From assembly GCA_026702755.1 (NCBI GenBank), contig JAPPBX010000120.1, positions 1 through 64,000 of the forward strand: 64,000 bases of DNA. Reading direction: 5' to 3'. A program made the translations under genes and the position numbers. The stretch is from Candidatus Poribacteria bacterium (GTDB lineage: Bacteria; Poribacteria; WGA-4E; WGA-3G). Under the pieces are notes generated by a model. That model searched no databases. It saw only the letters and a list, made by a program, of their open reading frames with translations, and had not been told where the DNA came from. The stretch's first letter is position 1. Each line of letters opens with the position of its first letter. This document shows positions 8,078 to 16,458 of this stretch, one piece after another.

Positions 8078-9316
8078 ATGTTAAAACTTCAAGTCGTTTT
8101 CATTGCGATTTTAATCATTTGTGTCGCCTTGGTATCCTGTGAAAGAGTACAAAAAGTCATAGAACCGGTTGCTGATGATATGATGGCTACCGATGATATG
8201 ATGCCAGCTGACGACATGATGATGAATATGATGAAAGTGATGGACTCGAAAATGTACATGTCGTGGGCGAGTAAAGCACTTCCAGCACCGACGATGACCG
8301 TGGAAGAAGCTGCTGCAGCCATGGATTTCGCGGGAACCGGAGCAGCCCACAATCCAGGCAGCGATATTTTTACGCCACGTACCTTCTATATCAACGATAT
8401 TGGTGCCGTGGCGAACAAGGCAGGCACAGCATATCCCGCTGGGACCATGATTTTCAAAGAAATTATGGATGAGACCAACACGTTTGTCGATAAACTCGCC
8501 ATGATGATGAAGAGCGACGACCCGATGTATGCTAACCACAATGGGTGGGTCTACAGAAAATATGCTCGTCCCAGTGCGGATGCTGAGTATATGCAGGTCA
8601 GAGGCTCTAATCTGGCAGATGCAGGGAACGGCTGCCACGGCTGCCACGCCAAAGCCGATAACGACAGCGTCTTCGTCTCACTCTCCATGGATACCATGAT
8701 GGACATAGATCCTATAGCAGATGATATGGTGGCTGGTGATGACACGACTATGGACACGACCACGGACATGACTACCGACGCGCCTATGGACATGACTACG
8801 GACGCACCTATGGACATGATGATGAAAATGATGATGGACATGGAAACGCACAAGTCGTGGGACAGTGTTACGCTTCCAGTACCAGTGGGTACCGGAGCAG
8901 CTCACGGGACGGGAGCTCGTACTGTATATTTCAATGAAGCCGGTGCTATGGCAAACAGGGCAGGGACAGCTTATCCTGCAGGAACCATGATTGTCAAAGA
9001 GATCATGGATGCTACCAATACATTTGTCGAGAGGGTTGCAAAGATGGTAAAAACCGACTCAGCAGACCCGATGTCCGCAATGTACAAAGATCACGGCTAT
9101 TGGATGTACGTCCAAGTTAAACTCGACGCAATGTCAAATGTCATAGAAGGAGAAACAAAGGGCGATGTTCCTGGGGGCAGCAGTGCCGGTTGTCATGGAT
9201 GCCACTCAACAGCCGCTAATGACAAGGTCTTCGTACCGCTCTCTATGGCTGATGCTGCTGGCACGGATGGTGCCGCTACGGGCATGAATGATGCTGGCGA
9301 TGGTGCCGCCCAATAG
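8078..9316 (+). CDS. Lipoprotein with two cytochrome P460-like c-heme domains
   Basis: A 412-aa protein with signal peptide and a good lipobox (LVSC, Cys21), then an Asp/Met linker like the upstream gene (ADDMMATDDMMPADDMM). Two homologous domains follow at about residues 50-205 and 245-395. Each has TGAAH, R.(F/V)YFN(D/E).GA.AN.AGTAYPAGTMI.KEIMD, a GWVY/YWMY strand and a CxxCH heme site: C186-H190 and C372-H376. This order matches the cytochrome P460 / cytochrome c' beta family. A second Asp/Met/Thr-rich linker separates the domains. P460 enzymes oxidise hydroxylamine, while related beta-sheet cytochromes c' bind NO, so a periplasmic redox or nitrogen-oxide role is plausible. The heme-crosslinking Lys of true P460 cannot be confirmed without alignment. 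Confidence 0.75.
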   Translation: MLKLQVVFIAILIICVALVSCERVQKVIEPVADDMMATDDMMPADDMMMNMMKVMDSKMYMSWASKALPAPTMTVEEAAAAMDFAGTGAAHNPGSDIFTPRTFYINDIGAVANKAGTAYPAGTMIFKEIMDETNTFVDKLAMMMKSDDPMYANHNGWVYRKYARPSADAEYMQVRGSNLADAGNGCHGCHAKADNDSVFVSLSMDTMMDIDPIADDMVAGDDTTMDTTTDMTTDAPMDMTTDAPMDMMMKMMMDMETHKSWDSVTLPVPVGTGAAHGTGARTVYFNEAGAMANRAGTAYPAGTMIVKEIMDATNTFVERVAKMVKTDSADPMSAMYKDHGYWMYVQVKLDAMSNVIEGETKGDVPGGSSAGCHGCHSTAANDKVFVPLSMADAAGTDGAATGMNDAGDGAAQ

Positions 9317-9340
9317 TTCCATCTAACAACACCTATAAGG

Positions 9341-9391
9341 AAGGGATTGGTAACCGTATTTTGTGGTTATTAGTCCCTTTCTATTTTTCTA
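9341..9391. terminator. Bidirectional terminator between convergent genes
   Basis: AAGGGATTGGTAACC (9341-9355) can pair imperfectly with GGTTATTAGTCCCTTT (9365-9380), with a T-rich stretch after it on the plus strand and A-rich flanks for the minus direction. It lies between the P460-like gene and the convergent amylase gene. Confidence 0.65.
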
Positions 9392-9399
9392 CGAATGTT

Positions 9400-11181
9400 T
9401 TAGACAATGAACGCTCCACTCTGCGCTGCAAGCGAGACTTTTACGGAATCTCCTGATACTGTCACCTGATTTCCATTGAGGCGGTCTTCCAAGGTAGGAG
9501 CGATCTCCGAATCGCGACTCCCTCTCAACGAAATCGGGACATCAATCGTCTGAGAACATAGACTCGTATTCAATGCAACCAGGACTTTACTATCTGCTGA
9601 AGCCTGTAAATACGCATAAGTCCCCTTCTGAACGTTTAGATGAACAACTTTTCGCTTTCCCGAAGTAAGCACCGGAAACTGTTTCCGTAGTGCTCCCAAA
9701 CGTTGGAAATAAGCCAACAGGTTTTTATTCCCTTCATCCCGCCACGGTATCGGCAACCGCGCCTCCTCAAAACGTCCAAGCGGATTACGTTGTGAAACGC
9801 CCACCTCAGTACCGTTGTAAATTATAGGTGGTGCGGAAAGTGTGAACAGCACCAGTGCCGCCAATCGGACCTTTGCCTTATCTTCACCTGCCAAGTAGAG
9901 AATACGGGTCATGTCGTGGTTGTCCAAAAACGCGGGGAGAGAGAAATTTTTAGGAAAGTATCCCTCGTGTGCCGCTAAGAACGCCTCAAATTCCAGCAAC
10001 GTCGAGGTTTCGAGAACAAAGGTTCGCCGGAGGGCATCCGCAAGCAGGAAATCGAGACACCCATCAAAATGTGGGATATAGGACGCAATCACTTCCGAAT
10101 GGCTCACGACCTCTCCGAACAGAAAAGTGTCAGGATTCACCGCTTTGCACGCTTGGCGAAAATTTGCCCAGAACGTGTGCGGTGGACCCGGAGCATAGTC
10201 GAGTCGGTAGCCATCAATGCCGTTGCGTAGCCAATGCTGTGCGCACCTTAACAGATAGTCGCTCGCCGGTTTGTGCTTTAAGTTCAGTTGTGGCATCCCC
10301 TTTACACCGAAGAAGCTTGTGTATTCGTCGGGCCATCGCTGCCATGTATACCACCCCTGATACTCGCTGTCCTTCTCGCTTTGCGCTGCCTGAAAGGTTG
10401 GATGCTGATTGGACCAGTGATTCGCTACGAAATCGAGGATAACCCGCATATCTCGCTCATGCGCTTTTTTGATCAATTCTTTCAAGTCGCTGTTTGTACC
10501 GAATCGAGGTTCAACGGTGTAGTAATCTGTTGCATCGTAACCGTGATGTGATGGGCTTGCAAAGAGGGGTGAAAGCCAGATTGCGTTGCACCCAAGCGAT
10601 TGAATGTAGTCAAGTTTCTGAATTGCGCCGCAGAGCGTTCCTCCGAAAAACCCGGAAAGATTTGTTGGCTTTTTCCATGGTACACCGTCACCCGGATAAA
10701 ATCGGTCCAAGAAGATATGGTAGATAACCGCATCGCGTGCCCACATCGGTGGGTCATAGTCATCAACAAAGATAGCGAATTCAGTCGCTTCCGATAACAT
10801 CCGCGCTTGATTATCCGCGAAGATCCATCTGTCTGAACCCACGGTCCGTCCACCGATTCTGTAGCGCACCATTGTACCACTTGATTGTGGGGGAATCTGT
10901 CCGTACCAGTAGCGCACGTATCGCCATTCAAGCGTGTTCCATACCGATTCTCTCGGTACGAGTTCAAACATGATATCTTCGCCATCTGCATCCATCCAAC
11001 AACGAACCGAATCGTAAGGGATCCCACCGGACGTTGTCACGTGGAGGGTGATCGGTTGATTCGATGTAGGGCGTGCCAGCGATCCAGACTGCGACCTTAA
11101 TCGGTGAAGGTGCTTAATGCCCGCTAAGTTGCGCCGATGTTCAACAATACGGTTTTCAAAATTTCTTTGCGGACCAAACAT
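9400..11181 (-). CDS. GH13 alpha-amylase family glycosidase (cyclomaltodextrinase/neopullulanase-like)
   Basis: A 593-aa protein. An N-terminal beta domain (about 1-145) is followed by the GH13 barrel starting at WARDAVIYHIFLDRFYPGD. Catalytic residues are visible: nucleophile D328 (GYRLDYAPG), acid/base E357 (LFGEVV) and D423 (FLDNHD). The VxDxVxNH-type block appears as VILDFVANHWS. The C-terminal beta domain (about 515-593) carries an in-frame REP-like sequence (9494-9515) coding RDSEIAPT. There is no clear signal peptide, so it is likely cytoplasmic and hydrolyses maltodextrins or cyclodextrins. ATG 11181 has a weak GAAAGAGGAA ribosome site. It is transcribed alone. Confidence 0.85.
   Translation of the reverse strand: MFGPQRNFENRIVEHRRNLAGIKHLHRLRSQSGSLARPTSNQPITLHVTTSGGIPYDSVRCWMDADGEDIMFELVPRESVWNTLEWRYVRYWYGQIPPQSSGTMVRYRIGGRTVGSDRWIFADNQARMLSEATEFAIFVDDYDPPMWARDAVIYHIFLDRFYPGDGVPWKKPTNLSGFFGGTLCGAIQKLDYIQSLGCNAIWLSPLFASPSHHGYDATDYYTVEPRFGTNSDLKELIKKAHERDMRVILDFVANHWSNQHPTFQAAQSEKDSEYQGWYTWQRWPDEYTSFFGVKGMPQLNLKHKPASDYLLRCAQHWLRNGIDGYRLDYAPGPPHTFWANFRQACKAVNPDTFLFGEVVSHSEVIASYIPHFDGCLDFLLADALRRTFVLETSTLLEFEAFLAAHEGYFPKNFSLPAFLDNHDMTRILYLAGEDKAKVRLAALVLFTLSAPPIIYNGTEVGVSQRNPLGRFEEARLPIPWRDEGNKNLLAYFQRLGALRKQFPVLTSGKRKVVHLNVQKGTYAYLQASADSKVLVALNTSLCSQTIDVPISLRGSRDSEIAPTLEDRLNGNQVTVSGDSVKVSLAAQSGAFIV
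9494..9515 (-). repeat. REP-like palindrome inside a coding region, copy 2
   Basis: On the minus strand: GCGAT-TCGGAG-ATCGC then TCCTAC. The stem differs from copies at 3081 and 21932 (GGGAT/ATCCC) but is identical to the one at 29113. The whole unit is translated in frame within the amylase C-terminal domain without breaking it. Confidence 0.7.
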
Positions 11182-11199
11182 GGTTTCCTCTTTCAGAAA

Positions 11200-11233
11200 A
11201 TAAAAAAGCCGTGTAGCAGGTACACGGCTTTTC
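11200..11233 (-). terminator. Rho-independent terminator of the IPT lipoprotein gene
   Basis: Minus strand AAAAGCCGTGTA (11232-11221), loop CCTGC, TACACGGCTTTTT (11215-11203), then more T. It is a strong symmetrical hairpin 20 nt after the stop at 11254. Confidence 0.85.
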
Positions 11234-11253
11234 GATTTCGGTAGTGAGTTTGC

Positions 11254-12216
11254 TTACTTGTCACCCCAAGCGCGCCCGCGTGGAATTAGTAACAGTTGTC
11301 CTACGCTCAATCTCGTCCGGTCGAAGATGTAGTCATCTTGATTCGCGGCGACCAGTCGTGTCCACATCTCTTCGTTATCGAAAATCTCAGGACGTGCTGC
11401 GATGCGTTTGAGCGCAGCCTCGCCATTTGCTTCCTGAATGTCTACTTCTTGGACATGGTATTTGTAAAGCACTTCAGGACTCGTTATGCTGAAACTGAAG
11501 GTGTGTGAATTCGCAAGGGTATTACCAGCCATATCAGCGGCACCGGAGACGGTGACAGTGTACATGCGTCCTGCGCGCATCGGCATGTCGGATGTGAACG
11601 TCACAGAATCACCGGTTCCACTCACTGTCCCTGACAACGTTGCGTTCATCGGTTCACTCATCGAATCTTCTGTTTTCGTAACTGCTACATCCACAGAGAC
11701 GCTGTTACTATCAATAGGTTCACTGAACGAGACCGTCAGGCTGTTCATTACATTTAGAGAATCTTCGTATTCAGAGATGACGGTGCCATCGGCTGGTTCG
11801 TTCATCGTGACGGTTGGCGGTGTTGCGTCAGTGTAGGTAAATTGCTGTGAAAGTGTGACGGGAACTTCGGGTTTCCCTTTATTGATAACGACAACAGACA
11901 CAGATTGCCCCGCCATGCCATCGGGAGTCACTGCCGTGATTTGCGTTTCACTCGGAACAGTTACGCTTTGGGCGTTTTTCCCACCGAACGTCACAGTTAC
12001 GCCGTTTTTCATGTCAAATTTTTCACCGGTAATCTGCACGGTTGTCCCACCGGTCTCCGGGCCCTGCGTGGGGTTCATCCCGCTCGGTATCGGTTCTGGG
12101 TTACAGCCGCCGCAGCCCATCATCCACGTACAGATAATCGTGAGGACCGCAAACACGGCTCTTTTGGCGTAGCTTGCTAGCCAAAACTTGCTGTTAAAAG
12201 GGCTGGGTTTTTTCAT
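11254..12216 (-). CDS. Lipoprotein with IPT/TIG, Ig-like and LysM-like domains
   Basis: A 320-aa protein, start ATG 12216 with AAGGAGACC upstream. The signal peptide ends at an MMGC lipobox. Residues about 42-128 form an IPT/TIG domain (NPTQGPETGGTTVQITGEKF). Residues 130-245 form an Ig-like Big_5 domain (PPTVTMNEPADGTVI, AGRMYTVTVSGAADMAGN). The last 70 residues (YKYHVQEVDIQEANGEAALKRIA ... LSVGQLLLIPRG) look like a LysM-type peptidoglycan-binding end. It is probably anchored in the outer membrane and touches the cell wall. The codons for residues 8-18 (NSKFWLASYAK) coincide with a palindromic repeat (12162-12194) also found between genes at 13295. It is a single-gene unit with its own promoter and terminator. 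Confidence 0.8.
   Translation of the reverse strand: MKKPSPFNSKFWLASYAKRAVFAVLTIICTWMMGCGGCNPEPIPSGMNPTQGPETGGTTVQITGEKFDMKNGVTVTFGGKNAQSVTVPSETQITAVTPDGMAGQSVSVVVINKGKPEVPVTLSQQFTYTDATPPTVTMNEPADGTVISEYEDSLNVMNSLTVSFSEPIDSNSVSVDVAVTKTEDSMSEPMNATLSGTVSGTGDSVTFTSDMPMRAGRMYTVTVSGAADMAGNTLANSHTFSFSITSPEVLYKYHVQEVDIQEANGEAALKRIAARPEIFDNEEMWTRLVAANQDDYIFDRTRLSVGQLLLIPRGRAWGDK
12162..12194. repeat. Palindromic repeat, coding copy
   Basis: TTTTGGC-GTAGCTTGCTA-GCCAAAA plus CTTGCTGT. The second copy at 13295-13327 differs in about two bases. A half copy GCCAAAACTTGCTATTA lies at 12298-12313. This copy is translated in the signal peptide of the lipoprotein. Confidence 0.7.
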
Positions 12217-12364
12217 TAATTTGGTCTCCTTATTGGCAGAAGCAATCTCATTCCATATCGCGCCAAATCTTACGATTGAAAGTGGTGTAGTTCACTCGCC
12301 AAAACTTGCTATTAGAAAAAAGATTTCGTGGATTAGAGGGAGCCTCTAAATTACACCTTAATTT

Positions 12365-12394
12365 ATTATACACGTAAATCGGTACAGTTGTCAA
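12365..12394 (-). promoter_or_regulatory. Sigma70-type promoter of the IPT lipoprotein gene
   Basis: Minus strand TTGACA (12394-12389), 18-bp spacer ending in TG, TATAAT (12370-12365). The leader to ATG 12216 is about 140 nt. Confidence 0.75.
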
Positions 12395-12417
12395 CACTTT
12401 TTTCTCCTACAAGTGTC

Positions 12418-13266
12418 TTAACCGCGCCAAGTTGTCCGCTTTAACGGATCGCTAACAGCAACTGCTAACTCTGGACCGAAACCTTCTACTGATAGTTTTA
12501 CCGTATCCCCGTCGCCAACTGCGGTGAGTGCTTCATGGTGTGTTCCTGTGGATACAACATCGCCGGGTTCTAATGTTACCACGCTTGTTACTTCTGCGAG
12601 CAATTCGGGGATGAAACGTGCCATGGAATTCGTGGAGAAATCGTGTTGCAAACCGTCGTTAATCCAGAGTTGCACGCCGAGCGCGTTCGCGTCCTCTACT
12701 TCGTCAGCGGTGACGAGTGCTGGTCCCATTGGGGCAAACGTGTGCCAGCTTTTCCCTAAGAAGAAACCACCGGGCAACCCGCGGGCAGACACGTCAATGA
12801 ATTGCGTATAACCAAATACACAATCTAAAGCATTGTCTTCGGATAAATGTTTGGCTGTTTTGCCGATCACGATGGCTAATTCTGGCTCAAAGTGAAACAC
12901 GGTTACGTCTGCTTCTGGGAGTTCCACTGTATCCTTTGTGGCGATGATACCGGTCGGCGACTTCAGAAAGGCATTGAAATCTCCGCGCGACGGACTATCG
13001 GGTTCGATGTAATTGCCAGCAAGGCAGACGAGTTGCCCGGGACGTGGGAGCGGTGCTTTGAGACTGACGCTGTCTAAAGCGATTGCAGTTCCATTTTCGG
13101 CCGCGTCTGCTATTGTTGAACCAAGATTGTCAAAGTCCTCAATCACCATTTGTATTAGTTCTTGCGGTGTGTGGGACGAAAGTCCACTCAATGCATCGCT
13201 GATGTTAACAATCCCGTTTTCTGTTATTACACCGAGTTGGTAGTCATTAAAGAAGGCAAGTTTCAT
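12418..13266 (-). CDS. Fumarylacetoacetate hydrolase (FAH) family protein
   Basis: A 282-aa protein of the FAH superfamily (hydrolases, decarboxylases and isomerases of beta-diketo acids). Metal ligands are visible as E127 and E129 (HFEPEL) and D158 (GYTQFIDVSAR), with K172 (FLGKSWHTFAPMGP) as the conserved lysine. The end has GDVVSTGTHHE, typical of the fold. In the usual order from DlgD-like reductase to Gfo/Idh dehydrogenase to FAH on the same strand it probably handles a keto-acid intermediate of sugar-acid breakdown. The exact substrate cannot be read. The gap to the upstream gene is 57 nt and contains a palindromic repeat. Confidence 0.8.
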   Translation of the reverse strand: MKLAFFNDYQLGVITENGIVNISDALSGLSSHTPQELIQMVIEDFDNLGSTIADAAENGTAIALDSVSLKAPLPRPGQLVCLAGNYIEPDSPSRGDFNAFLKSPTGIIATKDTVELPEADVTVFHFEPELAIVIGKTAKHLSEDNALDCVFGYTQFIDVSARGLPGGFFLGKSWHTFAPMGPALVTADEVEDANALGVQLWINDGLQHDFSTNSMARFIPELLAEVTSVVTLEPGDVVSTGTHHEALTAVGDGDTVKLSVEGFGPELAVAVSDPLKRTTWRG

Positions 13267-13294
13267 TTAGGTTGTTGCTCCTCTGTTAAGGCAC

Positions 13295-13327
13295 TTTTGG
13301 CGTAGCTTGCAAGCCAAAACTTGCTAT
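13295..13327. repeat. Palindromic repeat, intergenic copy that supplies a stop codon
   Basis: TTTTGGC-GTAGCTTGCAA-GCCAAAA plus CTTGCTAT, nearly identical to 12162-12194. Its last bases (CTA at 13324-13326) form the TAG stop of the Gfo/Idh/MocA gene on the minus strand. Confidence 0.7.
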
Positions 13328-14427
13328 GAAATTACAAGCGGATGGCTCCGCTCCTTTAGCGGCAGTTGCACCTTTGTTCCGCTGAAATGCGAAACGTATG
13401 TCGCGCTCACGCACTCAAGCGAGGTAAGCGCGTTGCGTCCGCCGAGTTCTGGTTGACTTTTGTTAAGAATCGCATCTCGCATATTTTTCGCACTCCAAAT
13501 CGTGTGGCGGGACTGCCACGCTTTTCCAGAGATCAGAAACGCTGATGCGTCAAGTTCTATCTGTTCCCACGCGGGTGTATGTGCTGCAAAAGACACATCG
13601 AACGGACAGTGCCACATTTCATCTATACCCGTGTCTGGATTCGGTTTTATCATCAATTGCCCCTCCGAACCGAGTAGGTGTGGTCCCATCATCCATCCGT
13701 GTCTGGGTTCGCGGCAGTAGAGTTCCATGATACCGTAGGCACCGTTTCCACCTCCGATGTGCACGAGCATTGTGTCTCCCGCAACGATGCCGTTGTCGCG
13801 TCGATCCGTTTTGCACAACTCGCTGCTGTGCATAATATCCGTTTCCGTTACATCGTGTCCCTGATATGTGATATGTGCCTGGATCCAAGAGATGCCGTCC
13901 AAGAAGAAATCCATCTCATCAAAATAGTGCACCCCCATCTCCATCAACTCGAATCCAGCTTCGCGTCCTTTGCCGACTTCGCGAATTGAACGAAGTTCAC
14001 CGATTTTACCCGCATTGATGAGGGATTTCGCGTGCCGAAAGAGCGGTGTGAATCGGAATTGATGACTGACTGCCAAGTGCACGCCCGCTTCACGACATGC
14101 CGCGAGCATTTGGTCTGCCGTTTCTAAATCAACAGATAGCGGCTTCTCACATAAAACGTGGATACCCTCTTTTGCGGCTGCAATCGCTATCGGAGCATGT
14201 AAGGGGGCATGCGTACACACGCTCACGATATCCAAGGCTTCGCGTGCGAACATCTCTTCATAGTCGGCGTATCGGTTTGGGACATTGTATTCGTCGGCGC
14301 GAGCGTTAAGCGCATCACGGTTTATATCGCACATTGCGACCAGATCGACTCCCTCTAAGTTCGCGTGTGCGCCGGCGTGGCTCCGGCTAATCCCGCCGCA
14401 ACCGACAATTCCTGCCCGTAATGTCAT
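13324..14427 (-). CDS. Gfo/Idh/MocA family NAD(P)-dependent oxidoreductase
   Basis: A 367-aa protein. The Rossmann motif is G9-C-G-G12 (GIVGCGGISRSH) and the family signature is E94-K95-P96 (VLCEKPLS). The second domain (about 130-340) has the usual mixed sheet, with a candidate catalytic GVHYFDEMDFFLD segment. Members oxidise or reduce sugars, inositols and sugar acids with bound nicotinamide. Neighbours (FAH family, DlgD-like) point to sugar-acid catabolism. A good ribosome site (CAGGAGAAACTC) precedes ATG 14427. The stop codon is provided by a palindromic repeat. Confidence 0.85.
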   Translation of the reverse strand: MTLRAGIVGCGGISRSHAGAHANLEGVDLVAMCDINRDALNARADEYNVPNRYADYEEMFAREALDIVSVCTHAPLHAPIAIAAAKEGIHVLCEKPLSVDLETADQMLAACREAGVHLAVSHQFRFTPLFRHAKSLINAGKIGELRSIREVGKGREAGFELMEMGVHYFDEMDFFLDGISWIQAHITYQGHDVTETDIMHSSELCKTDRRDNGIVAGDTMLVHIGGGNGAYGIMELYCREPRHGWMMGPHLLGSEGQLMIKPNPDTGIDEMWHCPFDVSFAAHTPAWEQIELDASAFLISGKAWQSRHTIWSAKNMRDAILNKSQPELGGRNALTSLECVSATYVSHFSGTKVQLPLKERSHPLVIS

Positions 14428-14526
14428 GAGTTTCTCCTGAATCCAGTTTGTGCGTGCTAATTTAGGGCGTATGCGGGTTCTGTGTTAAAGTGTATTATAC
14501 GCTGATGGAAAAAGAGTGCAAGCAAT

Positions 14527-15546
14527 TTATCCTGTCCCGTTCCTGTTCATCTCCAGCAATTCCTGCCATTGCGCCTCGTCCACAAGTACCCCTTTTTCAA
14601 GGCTTTCCTGTCGTGTCCGTAGCATACCTTCTCCCGGATACCTGACACTCTCATCTTCATCTAATGGAGTTGCCGTGTGGAAATCGTCAATGATTGCCGC
14701 CACCGTTTCGTCTAACGCTGCTTGTCCCATCATTCCAGAGGCGTTAATCGCAATATACACCTGAGAAACGGCATATTCCGAGCCTTGCTTTCCGATTTCG
14801 TGTGTCGCTCGTCCGCCTGAGATGACGGATGCCATCGTATCGAGCACCAGTGCCAAGCCTGATCCCTTCCAGTAACCGATAGGGAGTGCCCTGGCAGAAT
14901 CAAGAATTTCTCCGGGTTCAACCGTTAGTTCACCCTTCGTGTTGTAACCACCCGGTAAGGGGAGTTGTTTCCCTTGCAGCTTGAGCACTTCCAATTTTCC
15001 GTTTGAGTATTGACTCATCGCCATGTCCAGCAGAATGTGTCCACCTTCTCTTGGAATACCAATCGCCATGGGATTGTTTCCAATCTTTTTTTCGGCAGAA
15101 CCCCACGGCGGCATGAGTCGCGTCGTGTTGGTCCAGCATATCCCGATGTACCCGGCTTCCGCGGCTTGTAGCGCGTAAGCACCGCCGCGCATCCAGTGAT
15201 TCGTATTTGAAAGCCCGACACATCCAATGCCGTGTATTTCAGCGAGTTCTGTTGCCCGTTGCATGCAGAAATGGGCGTTGACAAGTCCTACTCCCATCTT
15301 GCCATCCCACCGTTCTAATGCACCGAAACCCTCGGTTTTCTCTGGTTGCGCACGGAAATCGATCTGTTTGCTCTCCAGTCCAGCAACGAATCCAGGAAAA
15401 CGATTGAGTCCGTGGGAGTACACGCCGTCGCGCTGATTCTCGGCGAATAGCCTTGCACATAACATCGCTCGCTCGTCGGTAAATCCGACAGTTGCGAGCA
15501 CACTATAAAATTCATCACATAAAGTTTGGAAAGGCACACGTTTCAT
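14527..15546 (-). CDS. dlgD: 2,3-diketo-L-gulonate reductase-like (malate/L-lactate dehydrogenase family)
   Basis: A 339-aa protein of the LDH_2/MDH_2 family. It matches my memory of E. coli YiaK/DlgD over long stretches: GVYSHGLNRFPGF (catalytic H45), NTNHWMRGGAYALQAAE, GYIGICWTNTTRLMPPWG, LPIGYWKGSGLALVLD. The E. coli enzyme reduces 2,3-diketo-L-gulonate with NADH. The same or a similar diketo acid is a fair guess here. It is cytoplasmic and lies upstream of the Gfo/Idh and FAH genes on the same strand with about 100 nt between, so one catabolic unit is likely. Confidence 0.8.
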   Translation of the reverse strand: MKRVPFQTLCDEFYSVLATVGFTDERAMLCARLFAENQRDGVYSHGLNRFPGFVAGLESKQIDFRAQPEKTEGFGALERWDGKMGVGLVNAHFCMQRATELAEIHGIGCVGLSNTNHWMRGGAYALQAAEAGYIGICWTNTTRLMPPWGSAEKKIGNNPMAIGIPREGGHILLDMAMSQYSNGKLEVLKLQGKQLPLPGGYNTKGELTVEPGEILDSARALPIGYWKGSGLALVLDTMASVISGGRATHEIGKQGSEYAVSQVYIAINASGMMGQAALDETVAAIIDDFHTATPLDEDESVRYPGEGMLRTRQESLEKGVLVDEAQWQELLEMNRNGTG

Positions 15547-15597
15547 ATGCTATAATAGACTGTTGTTCCAGCGTTAGCTGCTGTTATATTGCGGGTG

Positions 15598-16455
15598 TTA
15601 CCACATTTCGACCCATTGCGTGAAGGGTGTCACGGGTTGTGTTTCGCTACGGATGACCCACTTGAAATCGGGATCCTGCCAGTAAATTGTGCCTGGGTGA
15701 TCACCGTCACGGAGATAGCGAATGTCAATCGCCCAACGGACGATCTGGCTGGTAGTATGTGGTAACGAGCGGTGAAGTGTCAGGTTGTGGAACACTAAGG
15801 CATCCCCTAATTCCATAGGACACGTCACGACACAAGAGTCCTCGATAAGTTCGTCCATTACCTCAAGAAATTTCCCTTCCCGTTCTTCTGTGTGATGGTT
15901 GACGACACCTAATCGATGTGAGCCTGCGACCACTTGTAGACAGCCATTCGTCTCATCGACTGGTACCAATGGTATCCATGCAGTCGGAATGAGCGAAGTT
16001 TCGCTGACTGTGCCAAAGTAGCCGCTGTCCTGATGCCACGGGACGACGGTCAATTGCTGACCGGGGAGTTTCGGACGCGCATTGAAAACCGGATGTCCGA
16101 TGACATCTGTGCCTGTGAGTTGCCCGATTGCATCCACGAGGCGCGGCGCGTGGTGCAGCTCGAAAATTTCAGATGTCGCAACTTGGTTACGCCAAGAACG
16201 ACCAAAGCGGTTGGCATGTTCACCGGCGACCTGCACGAATCGCGTTTCAAAAGGAAGTTCTGATCCTTCATCTTCGATGATCCCATCCGCTTTCAACTCG
16301 CGAATTATGCCATCTACGACACCAGCAAAACTATCCCGCACACCGTTGATGGCAGATTCCGGAACAACGTTTTTCAGTAGTAAGTATCCATCATTTTCCC
16401 ACTGATCCATCTGTTCAGGCGATAGTGGCGTTAACCGTTCTTGATTGGTACTCAT
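15598..16455 (-). CDS. Phytanoyl-CoA dioxygenase (PhyH) family protein
   Basis: A 285-aa Fe(II)/2-oxoglutarate-dependent oxygenase. The iron triad is visible: HxD in VPWHQDSGYFG and the distal His in LVFHNLTLHRSLPHT, followed by an Arg (IVRWAIDIRYLRDG) for 2-oxoglutarate. One of three PhyH members in the window. The substrate is unknown; the family is highly expanded in Poribacteria and hydroxylates diverse small molecules. The start lies 3 nt after the stop of the Uma2 gene, so the two are translationally coupled. Confidence 0.85.
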   Translation of the reverse strand: MSTNQERLTPLSPEQMDQWENDGYLLLKNVVPESAINGVRDSFAGVVDGIIRELKADGIIEDEGSELPFETRFVQVAGEHANRFGRSWRNQVATSEIFELHHAPRLVDAIGQLTGTDVIGHPVFNARPKLPGQQLTVVPWHQDSGYFGTVSETSLIPTAWIPLVPVDETNGCLQVVAGSHRLGVVNHHTEEREGKFLEVMDELIEDSCVVTCPMELGDALVFHNLTLHRSLPHTTSQIVRWAIDIRYLRDGDHPGTIYWQDPDFKWVIRSETQPVTPFTQWVEMW

Positions 16456-16458
16456 CCG

